NCBI GenBank assembly: GCA_007644065.1
Contig: VJWN01000005.1
Location: forward strand, 1,736,001-1,800,000
DNA length: 64,000 nt
Source: Margaritispora aquatica
Lineage: Eukaryota; Ascomycota; Leotiomycetes; Helotiales; Discinellaceae
Direction: 5' to 3'
The notes under the pieces were generated by a model. That model searched no databases and was not told the origin of the DNA. It saw only the letters and a list, made by a program, of their open reading frames with translations. Shown piece by piece: positions 44,043 through 59,693 of this stretch. The translations under genes were made by a program, and so were the position numbers. Every line of letters begins with the position of its first letter. The stretch's first letter is position 1.

Positions 44043-44533
44043 TTTGGAGGTTGCTGTAAGGAGTCCAAAAGCTGATGAAGCTGTTGGTGGGAGATCAGGT
44101 TGAACTTGAAGCCTTATATAACTCGTCGAGAGCACCCATGTCTGGAGATGATGGCTCCCATAATGCTACGAAATCTAATTAAATATCCATGTTGTACAAT
44201 TTGTCCTTGGACGAAAGGTGCTCAAGGGAAGGATTCTAAGTGCTGATTGAAATATGTAACTCTGTTCGGCTGCTTGGCTCTTCCTACAGGAGCTGTGGTC
44301 CTGGTTTGTGCAACAATCCATCCTGAGGATGAGCAAGCGTAGATTTTGTGACCATGCACAACCTCGCTAATCATGTACGAGTGGAGGTATCTACAAAATC
44401 TACGATACGGCTGTCTGAAATCTTCAGGAATAACTGGTTGTTACATTGAATGTGTATTCGGAAAATCCCTCTTCTGCTCCTCTCCTCGGATAACCACCCA
44501 GTGTGTAAGAAAAAAAATATTGATTTGATTTTG
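44043..44533. other. intergenic between GH24 and HET protein 2
   Basis: Holds the GH24 promoter (TATA at 44113) and the 3' end of HET protein 2. Nothing else is seen. Confidence 0.5.
44113..44120 (-). promoter_or_regulatory. TATA box of the GH24 lysozyme gene
   Basis: TATATAAG on the gene strand, about 70 bases upstream of the ATG at 44042, the same octamer as in the eqolisin promoter. Confidence 0.5.
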
Positions 44534-46699
44534 TCAAACCAGAGTAACATCATACAAGATATGACCATGATCAGCCCTTTCCGGATTTAGGTATTTCGCC
44601 AATGGTTGTCGCGCAAACCGTTCGCACGCATTCTCGACACTAATAGAGTCCTCCACACTATGACGGGAGAAAAGACCAAGTCTCCTAAACTCAATTGGCC
44701 GAGTACTGGTCAGCTTGAGGACCAGTCCTATGACCAAGCGCTTTCGCTTCGAGTGAATGAGGGGCAGGATGAATATTTCAGGATCGCCGGATATCAATAC
44801 GTGCGCAAACTGATTAGTGTAGTCAAGGAAGAAACTCATAGCTGAAGGAGTGGTGCTTTCCTGATCCAGACTTCTTGTCATGAGAAGGACAAAACGTGGT
44901 CCGCCGGAGAGGTCATTAGTTTCGATAGAGCCGAGCGGTGCTTTTAGCGTTAGATTTCCTGAGAGAACTTGGCCAAAGACGTTGTCTTGATTGGCATATT
45001 CTATATCCGCGCTTAGAAATGTTGCTAGTGCTCTAAAGTCAGGCAGGTTCGTTGGTCGGTGATCATGTGCAATAGTTCCCTCCACTGAAGCCCAGGACCA
45101 ACTCGGTGCAACGTATTGTGAACCAAGCTCTTTCTGTTCTCGCTGAATATTCCACAGCAATTCGAAGCAAAGCTTCTCTTTCCACAATCCGGCGATATAA
45201 TGGATCTTTTGATCGGTGCTCCAGGATGCGGCTAAGCCAGCAATAGCTATTAGTCGATCAGACTGGTAGGTGAGATTCGCTCGACTGTATCTTCGAAGCA
45301 GCAAGAGCCAGCTGGCATTAGCATCTGCACCGCGACCTACTGTCATTTGTCTTTTGGTCTCTTCGTGCTCCATGTGATACTTTCCAAATCCACCCGGCAT
45401 AACTTCACAAGCCGATTTAAGTTTGCACTCCCAGAAAACTTGACCTCCGGCGAAGTGGAGATTGCATGGGGATAGAAACCGTTCTATAATTAAATAGCAC
45501 TGTTAGTAAGAACTTGTCGACCTCGTGTATTTAGGCTAAAACATGAACATGCATGCAAAATTACATGATGGCCTGTCTTATTTTGAATGCAAATAAGTCG
45601 AAGAAGTATCAGTGCCACTAACCTTGACAAACCCATGCACGGGAGTTGAGAATAGCATTTTCTATGTTATTTTTCCAGAGTGTTTCTCCAACCATATGGT
45701 ATACGTAGCTCTCAAAACCATCAATCGCAAGGGGAACGTCCATAACGATATCACGCGTAGTTTTCCTGGGTTGAAAAAGACTGTGCTGGCTGTCTTCGGC
45801 AAGAGTGGCACATATATTGCAAAGGCTGTGCTTGTAGACCTCGTCCATTTGCCTGGATTCATTCTGCCAGTCTGAAGCGCTGTCTTGAATGATGCATAGT
45901 GAATCGATCCAGAGATAACGTTGGTTGAGCTTGCGAGCTACCTGGACGGTGTCTTGGAAGAGCCTGGGAAGGTCATCAAAGTTAACGCCTTTCGTCATCT
46001 CCTCGACGTTCGCATCCAAAAGCTTCAGCGGAACGTGAGATCCCCAGCAGTGGCTGAGAGTCACATATGTGAGCTTCAAACTCATATTTAAACTCGATTT
46101 CATGATTAATCGTAAGGTGGGATACGCTCTCGTACCGATGTCAAGCAATCTCGTAGGAACGAAATCCGATTTCAAGTGACATTCTGGATGCAAAGAATGA
46201 CATGAATTGATCCACGAATTTGCAGTAATTATAGATTGGTCATACGGCGCAAAGCTCTCTGAAACCTTCTATCAGCCAAAAGACATAAGTGGAGGATTTC
46301 ATTAGACTTACCATTTGAGCGAGAGCGTAACATTGCGAACTTCACAAATTCATGACCAATAGCCACTTCGATGACATCGAAGCTCCCTCTGGATGATTTC
46401 TTGTAGATGACTTCAAGAGACCTTGCACTTCCTCCACCCCCTCGGAATTGAAATACTTTGCTGTCGAAGCTCACAGGCCATATATTCCTCAATAGATTAC
46501 AGAGCTGACAAGTAGGATCGCTGAGGACTTGCTCATCCAGGTCAGGTTTGTATGAGTAAAAGACTTGTGATGTGGTATCTCTGCGCCGAGCCGCTTCCCG
46601 GACACCCGATTTTTCATACGCTGTAAGCATTATAGCACAAGTTACACAGAAGCGTCGCTCCATTTTCACGATTAGTTGACGATCCTCTGAGATCCCCAT
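44534..46699 (-). CDS. HET-domain (heterokaryon incompatibility) protein 2, 657 aa
   Basis: Three exons, 46699-46312, 46258-45623 and 45483-44534. Introns are 53 and 139 nt, both phase 1 (GTAAGT and GTTAGT donors). The N-terminal 130 residues contain paired cysteines (RRFCVTCAIML ... DPTCQLCNLLRNIW). The HET domain runs from about residue 190 with LTYVTLSHCWGS, QRYLWIDSLCIIQDSASDW and, across intron 2, SRAWVCQERFLSPCNLHFAG. The C-terminal part carries APSWSWASVEG and ends HGHILYDVTLV. Domain order and the phase of the first intron match HET protein 1, so both descend from the same expanded family; sequence identity looks moderate. No STAND/NACHT module is attached. Its role in allorecognition or cell death is inferred from the family. 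Confidence 0.9.
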
Positions 46700-47660
46700 A
46701 GTAATGGGGAATTCGAGAGCTTAAAACTTGAGGTGAGATTGGGTGATGACAGGCGATGATGAGAAGACTGGTGGCCTCAGCCGTAGGCTCGATAGAGACA
46801 TTGAGCCCTGGAAAGATGGTTCGCCTGTAGACTGCGACTTTGGAAGGGAAAATTATAGCAACGCAATGCTAACTTGCTTTATATGATATGACCCCGAGAG
46901 TGATGAAGGGCAAATATATATATATGATGAGAGAAATTTGGAAGCCGAAAGGAAAGAAAAGCCTCGGGACTGAATTGAGATAAATTAAAAGTGGCGCAGC
47001 AACTTGCACTACAGGCTCGACTTTGGGGCTGATATTTTCCACTTCAGGCTTGGCAGAAGTCCTGAAGGGGAGCAGCAGTCACATCATCACCGATTACTGA
47101 GGTAGGTAGAAATTATACTTGATTACAAGTAGAGGACATAGAGAGAGGGCAACAGATTCATATATGCATGTGGATTTCTTGCATCTATGACAACGTCCCC
47201 GTCAATTATTTCGTAACACATCCACCTTCCACCATCCACCACCTACCACCCATCTCACCACCCATCTCACGCCTTTCATACATTCTGGCTTAATCCAACC
47301 ACCACCAACCATATCAAGCGTCCATCGTCGTTTTCGCCCTTTAATACACAACGCAATCTGGCGGGCTTTTGCTTTCTGGAAGAAAAGAGAGTCTAAAATC
47401 ACACGCCCACAGCTCGATTGCCTAAGATCCACCCCCATATCAGGCTCTTCGTTCCGATCATCTAGACCATCCTGTGAGCATTTGTAATGCATTGCCCAAA
47501 ACGCCATGTATTGAAACCTCCGTGATCGAATGCAAAAGAAAACAAGAAAACTTTATATGTGCTCCGAAAAGTCGAGTCACTTGTGAAAACCAAACGCCCC
47601 TATGCTTTCTTTTTGTTTTAGATGACTAAATTGTTGTACACTGAAGAGGAAGTCAATCTC
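46700..47660. other. intergenic between HET protein 2 and the RPB1 3' end
   Basis: HET 2 promoter on the left with a short AT dinucleotide run near 46914-46924, and RPB1 3' UTR on the right. A CA/CCA-rich open frame at 47202-47507 (minus) is low complexity and not accepted as a gene. Confidence 0.5.
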
Positions 47661-50600
47661 TCAGCTTCGTGGTGAAGTAGGCGAAAACTGAGGACTGGTT
47701 GGAGAATAGGAAGGTCTAAAGATATGATGTTAGCATGATCATATATATCCTCGTAGTCAAAATGCAACTTACGAAGTTGGAGAGTACTTTGGCGAGGTTA
47801 CGTTGCCTTGAGCAGGAGAAGTAGGGCTCCAATTTGGACTCGAAGGACTGTAGACAGGACTTGTAGGCGAAAGCCCAGAGCCAGGAGTCTTGTTGGTCCC
47901 CGGAGTGAAATGGGGGGAAGAAGGGCTGTAGTTCGGACTGGTTGGAGAATAGCTTGGGGATGTGGGGGAGTACGATGGGGAACTTGGCGAGATGTGATGC
48001 AAGTTCGGAGAAGTTGGAGAATAGTTGGGAGAGGTGGGGCTGTACGACGGACTTGTAGGCGACACGAACGAAGGTGATGTCGGACTATATGCAGGAGAGG
48101 TTGGTGTGAACGCTGGGCTGACAGGGGAGAACCTGGGGGATGCTTGGTATGAAGGGCTGGTTATACCCATCATGGGCGATGTTGGGCTATATCCTGGAGA
48201 GGTTGGCGAGTAGCCTGGAGAAGCATTGCCAGGGCTGGTACTGAATGGAGATGTAGGAGAGTATCCCGAGCTGTTGGGCCTATTGTAAGGGCTTATTGCA
48301 CCATTACTGGCGTAACCATTATTCGTGTACTCCGTTGCAAAACCGGATGGGGTTTGTGAGCCGCTAGCCTGGATAGGCGAAAAGCTTGCATTGTAGTCAG
48401 GAGTACCGAGACCAAGATATCCAACATCAGCCAATGGGGAGCCAGAGTCATATGGTGTGGCGGCACCACCATCAGCAGCTTTTCCGAGACCAGGCATAAG
48501 GCCCATTCTATCGTTGGAAATGACAGTCTCGAGCATCTTAGGATCAAGAAGTACCTCGAGCTCACCAGTTCCCATGGGCGCAAGTTGACCGAGCATAACG
48601 TTTTCAGAAATACCACGGCAATCATCAAGTTCACCCACTGCGGCTGCCTCAAGAAGAATCTCGACTGTCTCCTCGAAAGAACATCTCATCAATGCACCGG
48701 TATCAGCACGATTGATACCATGACGTGTGATAGCCATCAAGTGACCTCGAGAAGTCATGACATCTACCAGTAGCGCAAGATGGCGATGATTGACATAAGA
48801 ACCATCAAAGGCAAGCACCTGTGTTAATTCACGCATCAAAGCGGAACGCGTTGCCTCGATACCAAATACTTCGAAAATTTGGATGAAGTGATTGGAGTAG
48901 GTACGGGTTGTATCGACACCAGGAACAATCAGTACTGAAGCAAGAGAGGTGCCGGTAGTATCAAGATACCATTCTTCGCAACGAACATCACTCTTGCTTG
49001 CAAGTAAACCTCCCTCGGGAGTTTCAATGAGCTTCGTCTCCTTGTTCAAGAATGCTCGTTCAATACCATGGACACCACGAAGGGTCAAAGTGTCCAAAAT
49101 GTGAGCTTCCAGACGCTTCAGCATAATGTCTTCCTCGACCTCCTCATCCTCATACTTGGAGTCACTTTGCTTCATCATTCGAATACGGATGACTTGCTCT
49201 TCAGCGTTGTTATCACTGAAGATGACAGCTAAGTCCTTAGGATAGTTTTCCTTGATCTTCATCGCAACGTCTTCCACTCTCAAACCCTTATCCAGCATCT
49301 TCTGGCGGTCCAAAACGAGACGCAGAAGCCATCTGGACTGGTTCTCTGGTGCATCGTGATGCTCTTCTGGAATGATGAAATATGATTCAACCATGTCCAA
49401 ATCAGCCTCGATATCAGTCGACTGAATATCTGGGTCGTGATAGATTTCAGTAGCGGCAGTGACAGATCGCAAATTCGTGTGCTCGACAGCACTACGAAGG
49501 AGTTTGGCAGTTTCTTGAGTAGCCGCTTCACCTTCTTGGTACACAACCATTGAAGGTGTCTTGATATTAGTTGCAACGTTGAGAATTTCCTTGAGACGTG
49601 GAACACCAAGAGTAACGTTCTTGGAGGACACACCGGCAAAATGGAAAGTGTTGAGCGTCATCTGAGTAGCTGGCTCTCCAATAGACTGAGCCGCAAGAAC
49701 ACCAACCATTTCACCTGGATTAACCAAAGCTCGTGTGAAACGACTCTCAAGCTCTCCAAGCACATGAGCAAATGCCAGCTTGTTGAGTCTCAATTCCAGA
49801 GCAACACGCTTGAAAGCAAGACGAGATCGAAGCTGAGCCTTGATCAGTAATGTTGCGTTTAACTGAGCTTCCTGGGACAAATAATCATCGCCACGAACAA
49901 TGACCATCCGCTCTAACAATTGCTGTACTTGGGGAATGACTTCAAGTGGATGTAGGTCACTTCGTTGTGAGTCATCCACTTTGAAGAGTCTTTTAGCACT
50001 GTCGATGATCCTGACGACGTTCATTGGTAGCTGCATCATCTCATCGTCCTTCTTTTTGAAGTTAACATCACGAAGCATGATTCGATCAGCAACGAGTTGG
50101 TCATACTCCTGGTCGAGAAGACGCTGCACGTCCATATTACCAATAAGCTCGCTTGCGTTCTCCAAATATTCGTAAGGAATTTGGGTTTGCGAATCCATAA
50201 CGTCGAGGCGATATCGTGCGTCAAATTTCTTGGTGTTCATGTTGATATGGTCGACCTTTTGCTTCTCAATATGAACGCCATCCAAGCCATCCTCACCATA
50301 GACGAATTGAACAATGTCACCGAGAGAGTTTCTGACGGTACCATCATACTTAGACATGACATCTTCAAGAGCCTTGACGAGACGACGTTGAATATATCCG
50401 GTTTCGGCAGTCTTGACGGCGGTATCAATCAGACCTTCGCGACCAGCCATGGCGTGAAAGAAAAACTCAGTTGGTGTAAGGCCTCGGAGGTAAGAATTCT
50501 CGACAAAGCCACGAGATTCCGGCGAATAATCATCCTTCGTGAAATGAGGAAGAGTTCGATACTTGAAGCCGAATGGAATACGCTTTCCCTCCACGGACTG

Positions 50601-52990
50601 TTGACCGACCAAGGCTGTCATTTGGGAGATATTGATAGTAGATCCCTTGGAACCAGATCGAGCCATAATGACAGCGTTGTTACTGTCTTTCAAACTACCT
50701 TCGGTTTTGGTACCAGCTTGGTCACGAGCGGTATTCAGGGCTTTTGAGACTTGAGATTCAAAAGTCTCACGGACATTCATACCAGGCAGAGACTCGAGCT
50801 CGTTTGCAGTGGCCTTCGCAGTAAGCTCCGCTACCTCATTCTTCTGGAGAGCGATAGCCCCTTCAATTTTCTCAATAGTAGCCTTATCAGGAACTGTATC
50901 TCCAATACCGATACTGAAACCATTGTGGAGGAGCCAGTAATTTACTACCCGCTGACAACCATTGAAGAAGGCCATGGCTGCATCGGGGCCTTGCTCATTG
51001 AAGATGATGTGGATAATACCTCCTCCTGTGGCTCCCACATTCTTCTTTGTAAGAAGACCATACATAAGTTCTCCTTCGTGGACCAAGAGACCATCATCGA
51101 CAAGTGGAGCATCTTCTTTCGAGTCTCCAGCAGTGTGCAAGTTGACAATCTTTGGAATAACCATACTTGCAAGCTGTTTACCAGTCCATCTGGGCCTTGG
51201 CTTGATGATGGCCGGTTGAGGAATGACACCATCCCAGTCTGGGACCCACAAGAGAATGTTCATTAAGGCTTCTTTGTTGATAAAGACATCACGTCTGCAC
51301 AGCTTGTAAACACCAGCCAAAGTATCTTGAACAATACCCATGAGAGGACCATTACGTTGAGGCGAAACGATATTAAGAGGCACCATGCAAAGTTGCATGA
51401 TTTCTGCTCGAGTCTCCTCGGTTTGTGGAACGTGCAAATTCATTTCGTCACCATCAAAATCGGCGTTGTATGGCGAGGTGACAGACAAGTTCAACCGGAA
51501 GGTGGAGTATGGCATGACCCGAACCCGATGTCCCATCATAGACTCCTTGTGCAAGGAAGGTTGTCGATTGAAGATAATAAAGTCGCCATCTACAATGTGT
51601 CGTTCAACTTTCCATCCATACTCAAGAGAGATAGCACCCGCTCTCTTATGATGTCTTAAATCGATACGAGTTCCATCAGAACGAATGACGTATTTGGCAC
51701 CTGGATGCTCATTGGGGCCATTCTGAACCAGCTGATGCAGCTTTCCGATATTGTACGGGGTAACGGTCTCTGGGTAAGTCAAAGTACGGGCAATACTTCT
51801 CGGCACACCGACTTCATCCAATGACAGATTAGGATCACCAGTAATGACAGTACGGGCAGAGAAATCGACACGCTTTCCCATCAAATTTCCACGGAGACGA
51901 CCCTCCTTTCCCTTTAGACGGGCTCGAATTGACTTAACGGGTCTGCCTGACTTCTGCAAAGCTTGAGGCTGGCCAGCAATGTCATTATCCATGTATGTTG
52001 CCACATGGTACTGCAGGAGCTCTTCGAAATCGTTCAAAATATGAGCCGGAGAGCCTTCCTGTTGAGCTTGTCGAACATTGCCATTTGCACGAATAATATC
52101 ACCGAGCTTGTAGGTCAAATCATCCTCACCTCGCTGACCTTGACCTGTTCCGTCCATTGAAATACTAGGACGCACCGGAGGAGGTGGAACTGGTAGAACT
52201 GTAATAACCATCCACTCTGGCCGAGCATAATCATTGCTCAAGCCAAGATCATGGATGTCCTCAGAGGAAATGCTCCGGAAGACGTTGAGAGCGATTTCGG
52301 CTGTGATTGTTCTCTTTTCAGGCTCGGTTTTTTCGCTGTCCTCGTCCTTCGGAACCTTCCACGTGCCTGTGAGCTTCAATGCAGCTTGACGTACTTCTGG
52401 CTGAATATTTCCACATCCTCCATGATTGTATCTTGGCTTGTCATCTTGCCCACCCTCTTCACCAGCTATGTCAGCATCACAAACCATCTTTGGCTTGCAG
52501 AGTCTCCATATTGTATCAAATCTTCGTTTGGGATCCCGAATAGCAACAGCTGCCTTAAAGTTTGCGTTGCCCTAAGAACTGGCTGTCAGCACAACTGAAC
52601 AAGAAATCTGCCACCGTTCTAAGGTTAACTGACTCTGTCTAGCAATACTTTACCACAATTATGGCAAACCATCTCCAGCAGCTTCTTGATCTTCTTCAGA
52701 AAACCTGGGTGAAAGACCGGCTTTGCAAGTTCAATGTGGCCAAAATGGCCAGGACATTCAGACATGTTTTGATCGCAAGTCGCGCATTTAAATTGTCTAT
52801 CAATGGAACCCAGGCGCGGATCGTTTAAACCAGATTCGCGCGGCTTCATCCTGCTCTCGTCCATGGTCTCTGGGTAGAGAACATGGCACACGCTCATATT
52901 CTTGATTTCTTCGGGTGACAACAAGCCAAACTGTATCTCCTCGATGGTCCGCAGAGGCGCATCCGAGTGAGTAAAAATTAGATTCGCCAT
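47661..52990 (-). CDS. RPB1: DNA-directed RNA polymerase II largest subunit Rpb1
   Basis: Catalytic subunit of RNA polymerase II. Exons 52990-52634, 52571-47773 and 47715-47661 (introns 62 and 57 nt), 1736 aa, the usual fungal length. The N-terminal clamp zinc site has [17 protein letters not shown] and CHNCGK. The catalytic magnesium loop is [16 protein letters not shown]. The bridge helix/trigger loop region is visible as [20 protein letters not shown] followed by [20 protein letters not shown]. The C-terminal domain has ten perfect YSPTSP units and about half a dozen variants (FSPVSP, FTPTSP, YSPSSP, WSPTSP, FSPTSP), interrupted by non-repeat spacers such as NLHHISPSS and GTNKTPGSG. The last exon encodes the final 18 residues, ending QFSPTSPRS. 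Confidence 0.97.
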
Positions 52991-54859
52991 GATGAAATTT
53001 GTCTTCTATCGGTGATGAAATGTGGGCGTGGCGAACAAGGGAGAAGTTGAGAACTCGCAGATGCGTAGAATTCGCTGTGAATATTCGAAACTGTCGCAGG
53101 ATGATCTCAGTGCGAACTGATATTAAAGGGAAGGCAGAAAAGACGCGCGAGAATAGAAAGTGAATTGGTATTGTCGCGCTGGCGCTGATGGCAGCGAGGG
53201 CAGCGCCCGAAAGGCAGCCTTCGTGATCGTGATACCGAACCGTGGAGTCCAGCGACCTGGAGGCGATGGCTAAAAGGAATGTAATGGTCTTCTATCGCAG
53301 CAGAAAGACCTTCTTCAAGAAATACACGATGGCTTATCGTGATTCCTGGTTGTTGGGTTGAAGTTGTTGACGTTGGAATCGCGTGGAGAAAGTTGAGGGT
53401 CTGCGCAGAAAGTTCGTCGACGTGCTTGAGCCTCAAATCGAAGGCGAGAGTAGCTTAATATGGACTAGCGTCAACTCTCGCCGAAGAGTCAATGTGAATC
53501 GAATTTGTAGGGGGGGATTGGGGGGATGGATTCACAAATTCACCAATCATAACATATTACAACGGCATTTCACTTCTCAGCTGTGCCTAATATGCAAGTT
53601 TCAAGCCGACACCGACTCTGACTGTTCACCACCCTTGATTGAGAATTCAAAGTTTCTTGATGGAAAGGGGCATTTCTTCCTCAGTTTTCCACCCACAGAC
53701 GAAGACTGACCATACATGTTCACAGAAAGACACCACAATTTGTGGTCAAAGCACTACGGTATAAGGTACTTTATGGCATGATTGGCCAGTCAAACAGGAG
53801 ACGATGCAGTGAACGAGCAAAGGATGGCTCTCTAAATGCATTCTCTCATGGTTTGACAGCTGTCCCACGTTCACAACACAGCCATAGAAGCAATATTGGT
53901 AGTCCCAACGAAATATCAATCAAACAAAGCCCAAAAACGTCTCCAGACTATGGGTGTCAAGCAAAAGTTACTATTGCTTTTGATGTACTGTCATAGCCAC
54001 CAACCTAACCCATCTTCTCACCGCAACTGAGCCATACATATGCGAATGTGTTCTTTCTTTTTCTGGGTCACCGCTTCATAGCCCCTGGAGCACTGGTATT
54101 TGTTCACTCTTATGGTCAATCCATGTGAATATATCGAGCATGTCACTCTCTTTGACATCCTATTCTGCCTAGGTACTGACACTGGCAACAATCAGACCTG
54201 ACGGCCTCAAATATCACGCATCATGAATAACTTCGAGACTGTCAATATCAACGGACTATCTCCCATCATCGGACAGCCAAACGTCAATGGACAACACACA
54301 AAGCCAAAAGTCCATCTAAGCAACTGCCCCCGATTTATATTCGAGTGGCATTAGGCAGGTAGTTTGGATTCTGTTAGTATACGTGTTAGAGACAAACCTG
54401 GCATTCTCTTTTCTTATTCAATTTCGGTGCCCTCTGTTATTGTAATCACGTTCCTGCTTGTGAATCCATTTCTATGTTCGTTTCTCTTGGTGTTGAACTG
54501 AAAGAAAATTCATATTTGATTTAGATGAGCGAGCTAGATTTTGATTTCGGGTAAGGTGGAAGCGAGCTTGAGCAAGTAAATAAACAATTGTGTTGGATTC
54601 TGAAACATCCTAGGACTTCATGAACTTCTAATGTCTCCGTAAGGTGATTCTTTATCCAAAACCTACCCTTAGCCTTCAGTACTTGACTGAGGAACTTTCC
54701 GTGTTGGCTTCATTACCTACTTTTGCATCACCAAAGTGACGATCTTGTTCAGCCTCGTCACCGCAGCCTCGCTCTTGACCTTCTTTGACCACACTCAGAC
54801 TTCGTTGCGCCATGAGCTCTAGTTCTTCGATCTTCCTCTTGCTTAATTGAATCGCGATC
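52991..54859. other. 1.9 kb divergent intergenic region, RPB1 and SWD1
   Basis: Promoters of both genes lie here. Open frames at 53107-53996 are on both strands with no recognisable product. No repeats or RNA genes are recognised. Confidence 0.5.
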
Positions 54860-56336
54860 ATGAATCTTGCTTTGAGCGATCCCTTCGTTCTGGCACAAGA
54901 TTACCCCGAATCTACGACCCTCACACTCCGGAGTGGTCACTCGACCTGTGTACGATTCAATCGCCAAGGTGATCTCCTCGCATCTGGACGCGCAGATGGC
55001 ACAGTGGTTCTCTTTGATGTGGAGACGAATGGTGTTGCGCGAAAGTTGAAGGGGCACACAAAGCAGATTCAGTCCTTAAGCTGGTCGCGGGATGGCAGAT
55101 ATTTGTTGACTGGCAGTCAAGATTGGAGCTGTCTGGTGTGGGATTTGAGGGATGGTAGCATACTTCGGACTGTGAAGTTCGAGGCAGCTGTTTACATTGC
55201 AGAATTCCATCCAGATGATCAGTGAGTATGGCGGTACTCTCTGCGAGCCAATTGTGCTAATCTGAGATAGCTTCAAATTCGTAGTCTCTCTCTTCGAAGA
55301 CCGGCCGATTTATGTGGATGCGACATCTCCACTGATCAAGAAATATTTCCTGCCGTCAAGACCAAAACGGCCCATAGGAGATAACCACGAACAGGCCGAA
55401 GAGAACGCAATTTCGGACGCCAAAAATGCTACCACAGTTACGGTATTCTCGCCACATGGGAAGTTCATAATATCGGGGACCAGCAAGGGATGGCTGAATG
55501 TTATTGAAACAAAATCACGCGTCTGTGTCTACTCCCTGAGAGTATGTTTTGGTGTGGTTATATATCTGCGGCTCTCTTCATCTGGTCGGGATGTGGTAGT
55601 AAATTCTTCAGACAGGATTGTCAGGACGCTAACCTTGCCCAACCTGGCTGCTGATGATCTGGATGTGGATACTATCGATATTCAGGTAGAGCATAAATTC
55701 CAAGATGTGGTGAACAAGCTGAGCTGGAATCATGTTGCATTCAGCTCAAATGGTGATTATGTTACCGCAACAACATACAATAATCACGACATTTACATTT
55801 GGGAACGACAGCATGGGTCTTTGGTCAAAATTCTGGAAGGACCCAAGGAGGAACATGGAGTGGTTGAATGGCATCCTCATCGCCCTCTCATCGCAGCATG
55901 TGGTCTAGAGTCAGGACGAGTGAACATCTGGTCTATAGTCCCTCAACAAAGGTGGTCAGCCCTGGCCCCTGATTTCGTGGAAGTGGAAGAGAATGTGGAG
56001 TATGAGGAGCACGAAGATGAGTTCGACATCCACCCTCAAGAGGAAATACACAAACGGAGGCTGGATCTCGAAGACGAAGATGTGGATGTCCTCACAATAG
56101 AACCCATCAAAAATGGGCACATGGAAACAGATACCACTTTTAGGATGCCAGTTCAACTGGACTACGTAGATAGTGAAAGCGAAGAGGAATTTATAGCCAT
56201 TGGTCGCGGAGAGATGAGACGGAAAAGTCCAACAGAAGGAAGGGATTATGGTGCACTCGAAAATGGGGACAGTGTGACCAGTGCAGCGGAAGACAATGCT
56301 ACTGATGGCCGGAGGCGGCGAGCTGGTCGATCATGA
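54860..56336 (+). CDS. SWD1: COMPASS complex subunit Swd1 (RbBP5 family), WD40 protein
   Basis: Core subunit of the Set1/COMPASS H3K4 methyltransferase in the nucleus. Exons 54860-55221 and 55271-56336 with a 49 nt intron (GTGAGT, GCTAAT branch, GATAG), 475 aa. The N-terminal half is a WD40 propeller: SGHSTCVRFNRQGDLLASGR, GHTKQIQSLSWSRDGRYLL, GSQDWSCLVWDLRDG and SPHGKFIISGTSKGWLNVI. The RLSSSGRDVVVNSSDRIVRT block and the next VEWHPHRPLIAACGLESGRV are strongly Swd1/RbBP5-like. After the propeller, WSALAPDFVEVEENVEYEE is the conserved hinge that contacts the SET-domain partner, followed by an acidic tail and a basic end (GRRRRAGRS). It is divergent from RPB1. Confidence 0.94.
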
Positions 56337-58665
<2,329 letters not shown>

Positions 58666-59693
58666 GTTGAGGAAGAGGCGAATTAGCGGGCTCTTCCTTG
58701 CTTTATTTCTAGTTCAATTCACTTATCTTCGATGTTGGTGTGGTTTTGAACTATTGAAGGCGCACCAACACTTCGTTTGCAGTATTTCTTTTCTCGGCTG
58801 TTCCTGTGATACTCTCAGGATAGGTTAGCCGAGATCAATATTCAATACGAGGATGTTCGAAGACTTTATCACTCTTCGTTCTCAGATTTAATGTGTGTCT
58901 AGCAACAATTGTATCTGATGCAGGAATGGTTTAGACAAGATACAGCTACTCAATACAATTCATCAAAGCCAGTCTCGAGATCATAGAAAGGAGAACGTCG
59001 CAATACAGCTCAAGATAAGCATCTAATTCAAGCCCACTGCCAGAATCACAGATTCCCCCACTTGCGCCGTTAAACTATTCTTACTCTGCTATTACTATGA
59101 CACTTTAATATGTATCACGATTCTTAATAACTTCTTCCTTATCGTCGTCTCTCCCATATTCTGGTCCACTGAGGAATAAGCACTTTTCACGAATGGATTA
59201 TTCTGTTGGTGAAATAATAGGTATTATTTGGCATCGAATATATTCCTCAATATACTAGGACAGTAAATGTCTCAGAGGCAATTAATCTGATAGAATATTG
59301 ATTTTCCGATTTCGAGAAGAGGATCTCAGAATTCTTTCACGCTAAGTCTCATTGCTGCCTTACTGGTTTCATCGTACATGATCTATGGGAGAACGTCGTT
59401 TTGGGCAGCATGCGTAGAAACTATTCGGTATCCATGACCAAGACTCAAAGAAAGATCGCAAAGGAATCTTTTTCATCTATCCAGTATGTATATTAATTTT
59501 TGGCAAGGGATGGAATCAGCTGTTCAAGAGAATTTTGGAATGGCATAGCAGCATAGTTGAAGAAGAAAAAAAAACACATTCTTTGCTCTGTTGACATATA
59601 GAAGCTGTTCAATTCTCAGCTTAAGCTCAGTATACTTGCCCTTCGATCAAACCTCACCGGGTTGATCCAAAAACTCATTCCAAAAAATCAACC
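58666..59693. other. 1 kb intergenic, no gene seen
   Basis: AT-rich sequence between glutathione reductase and the BTB gene. No ORF, repeat or RNA gene is supported. Confidence 0.5.

Noticed and set aside
43744..44130. Upstream extension of the GH24 frame (MLSTSYIRLQ)
   Set aside because: The extension crosses the TATA box and would bury the signal peptide; ATG 44042 gives a proper secretion signal.
47202..47507. 101 aa minus-strand ORF beyond RPB1
   Set aside because: Low-complexity Trp/Gly/Val sequence from a CCACC-rich repeat; more likely UTR or spacer.
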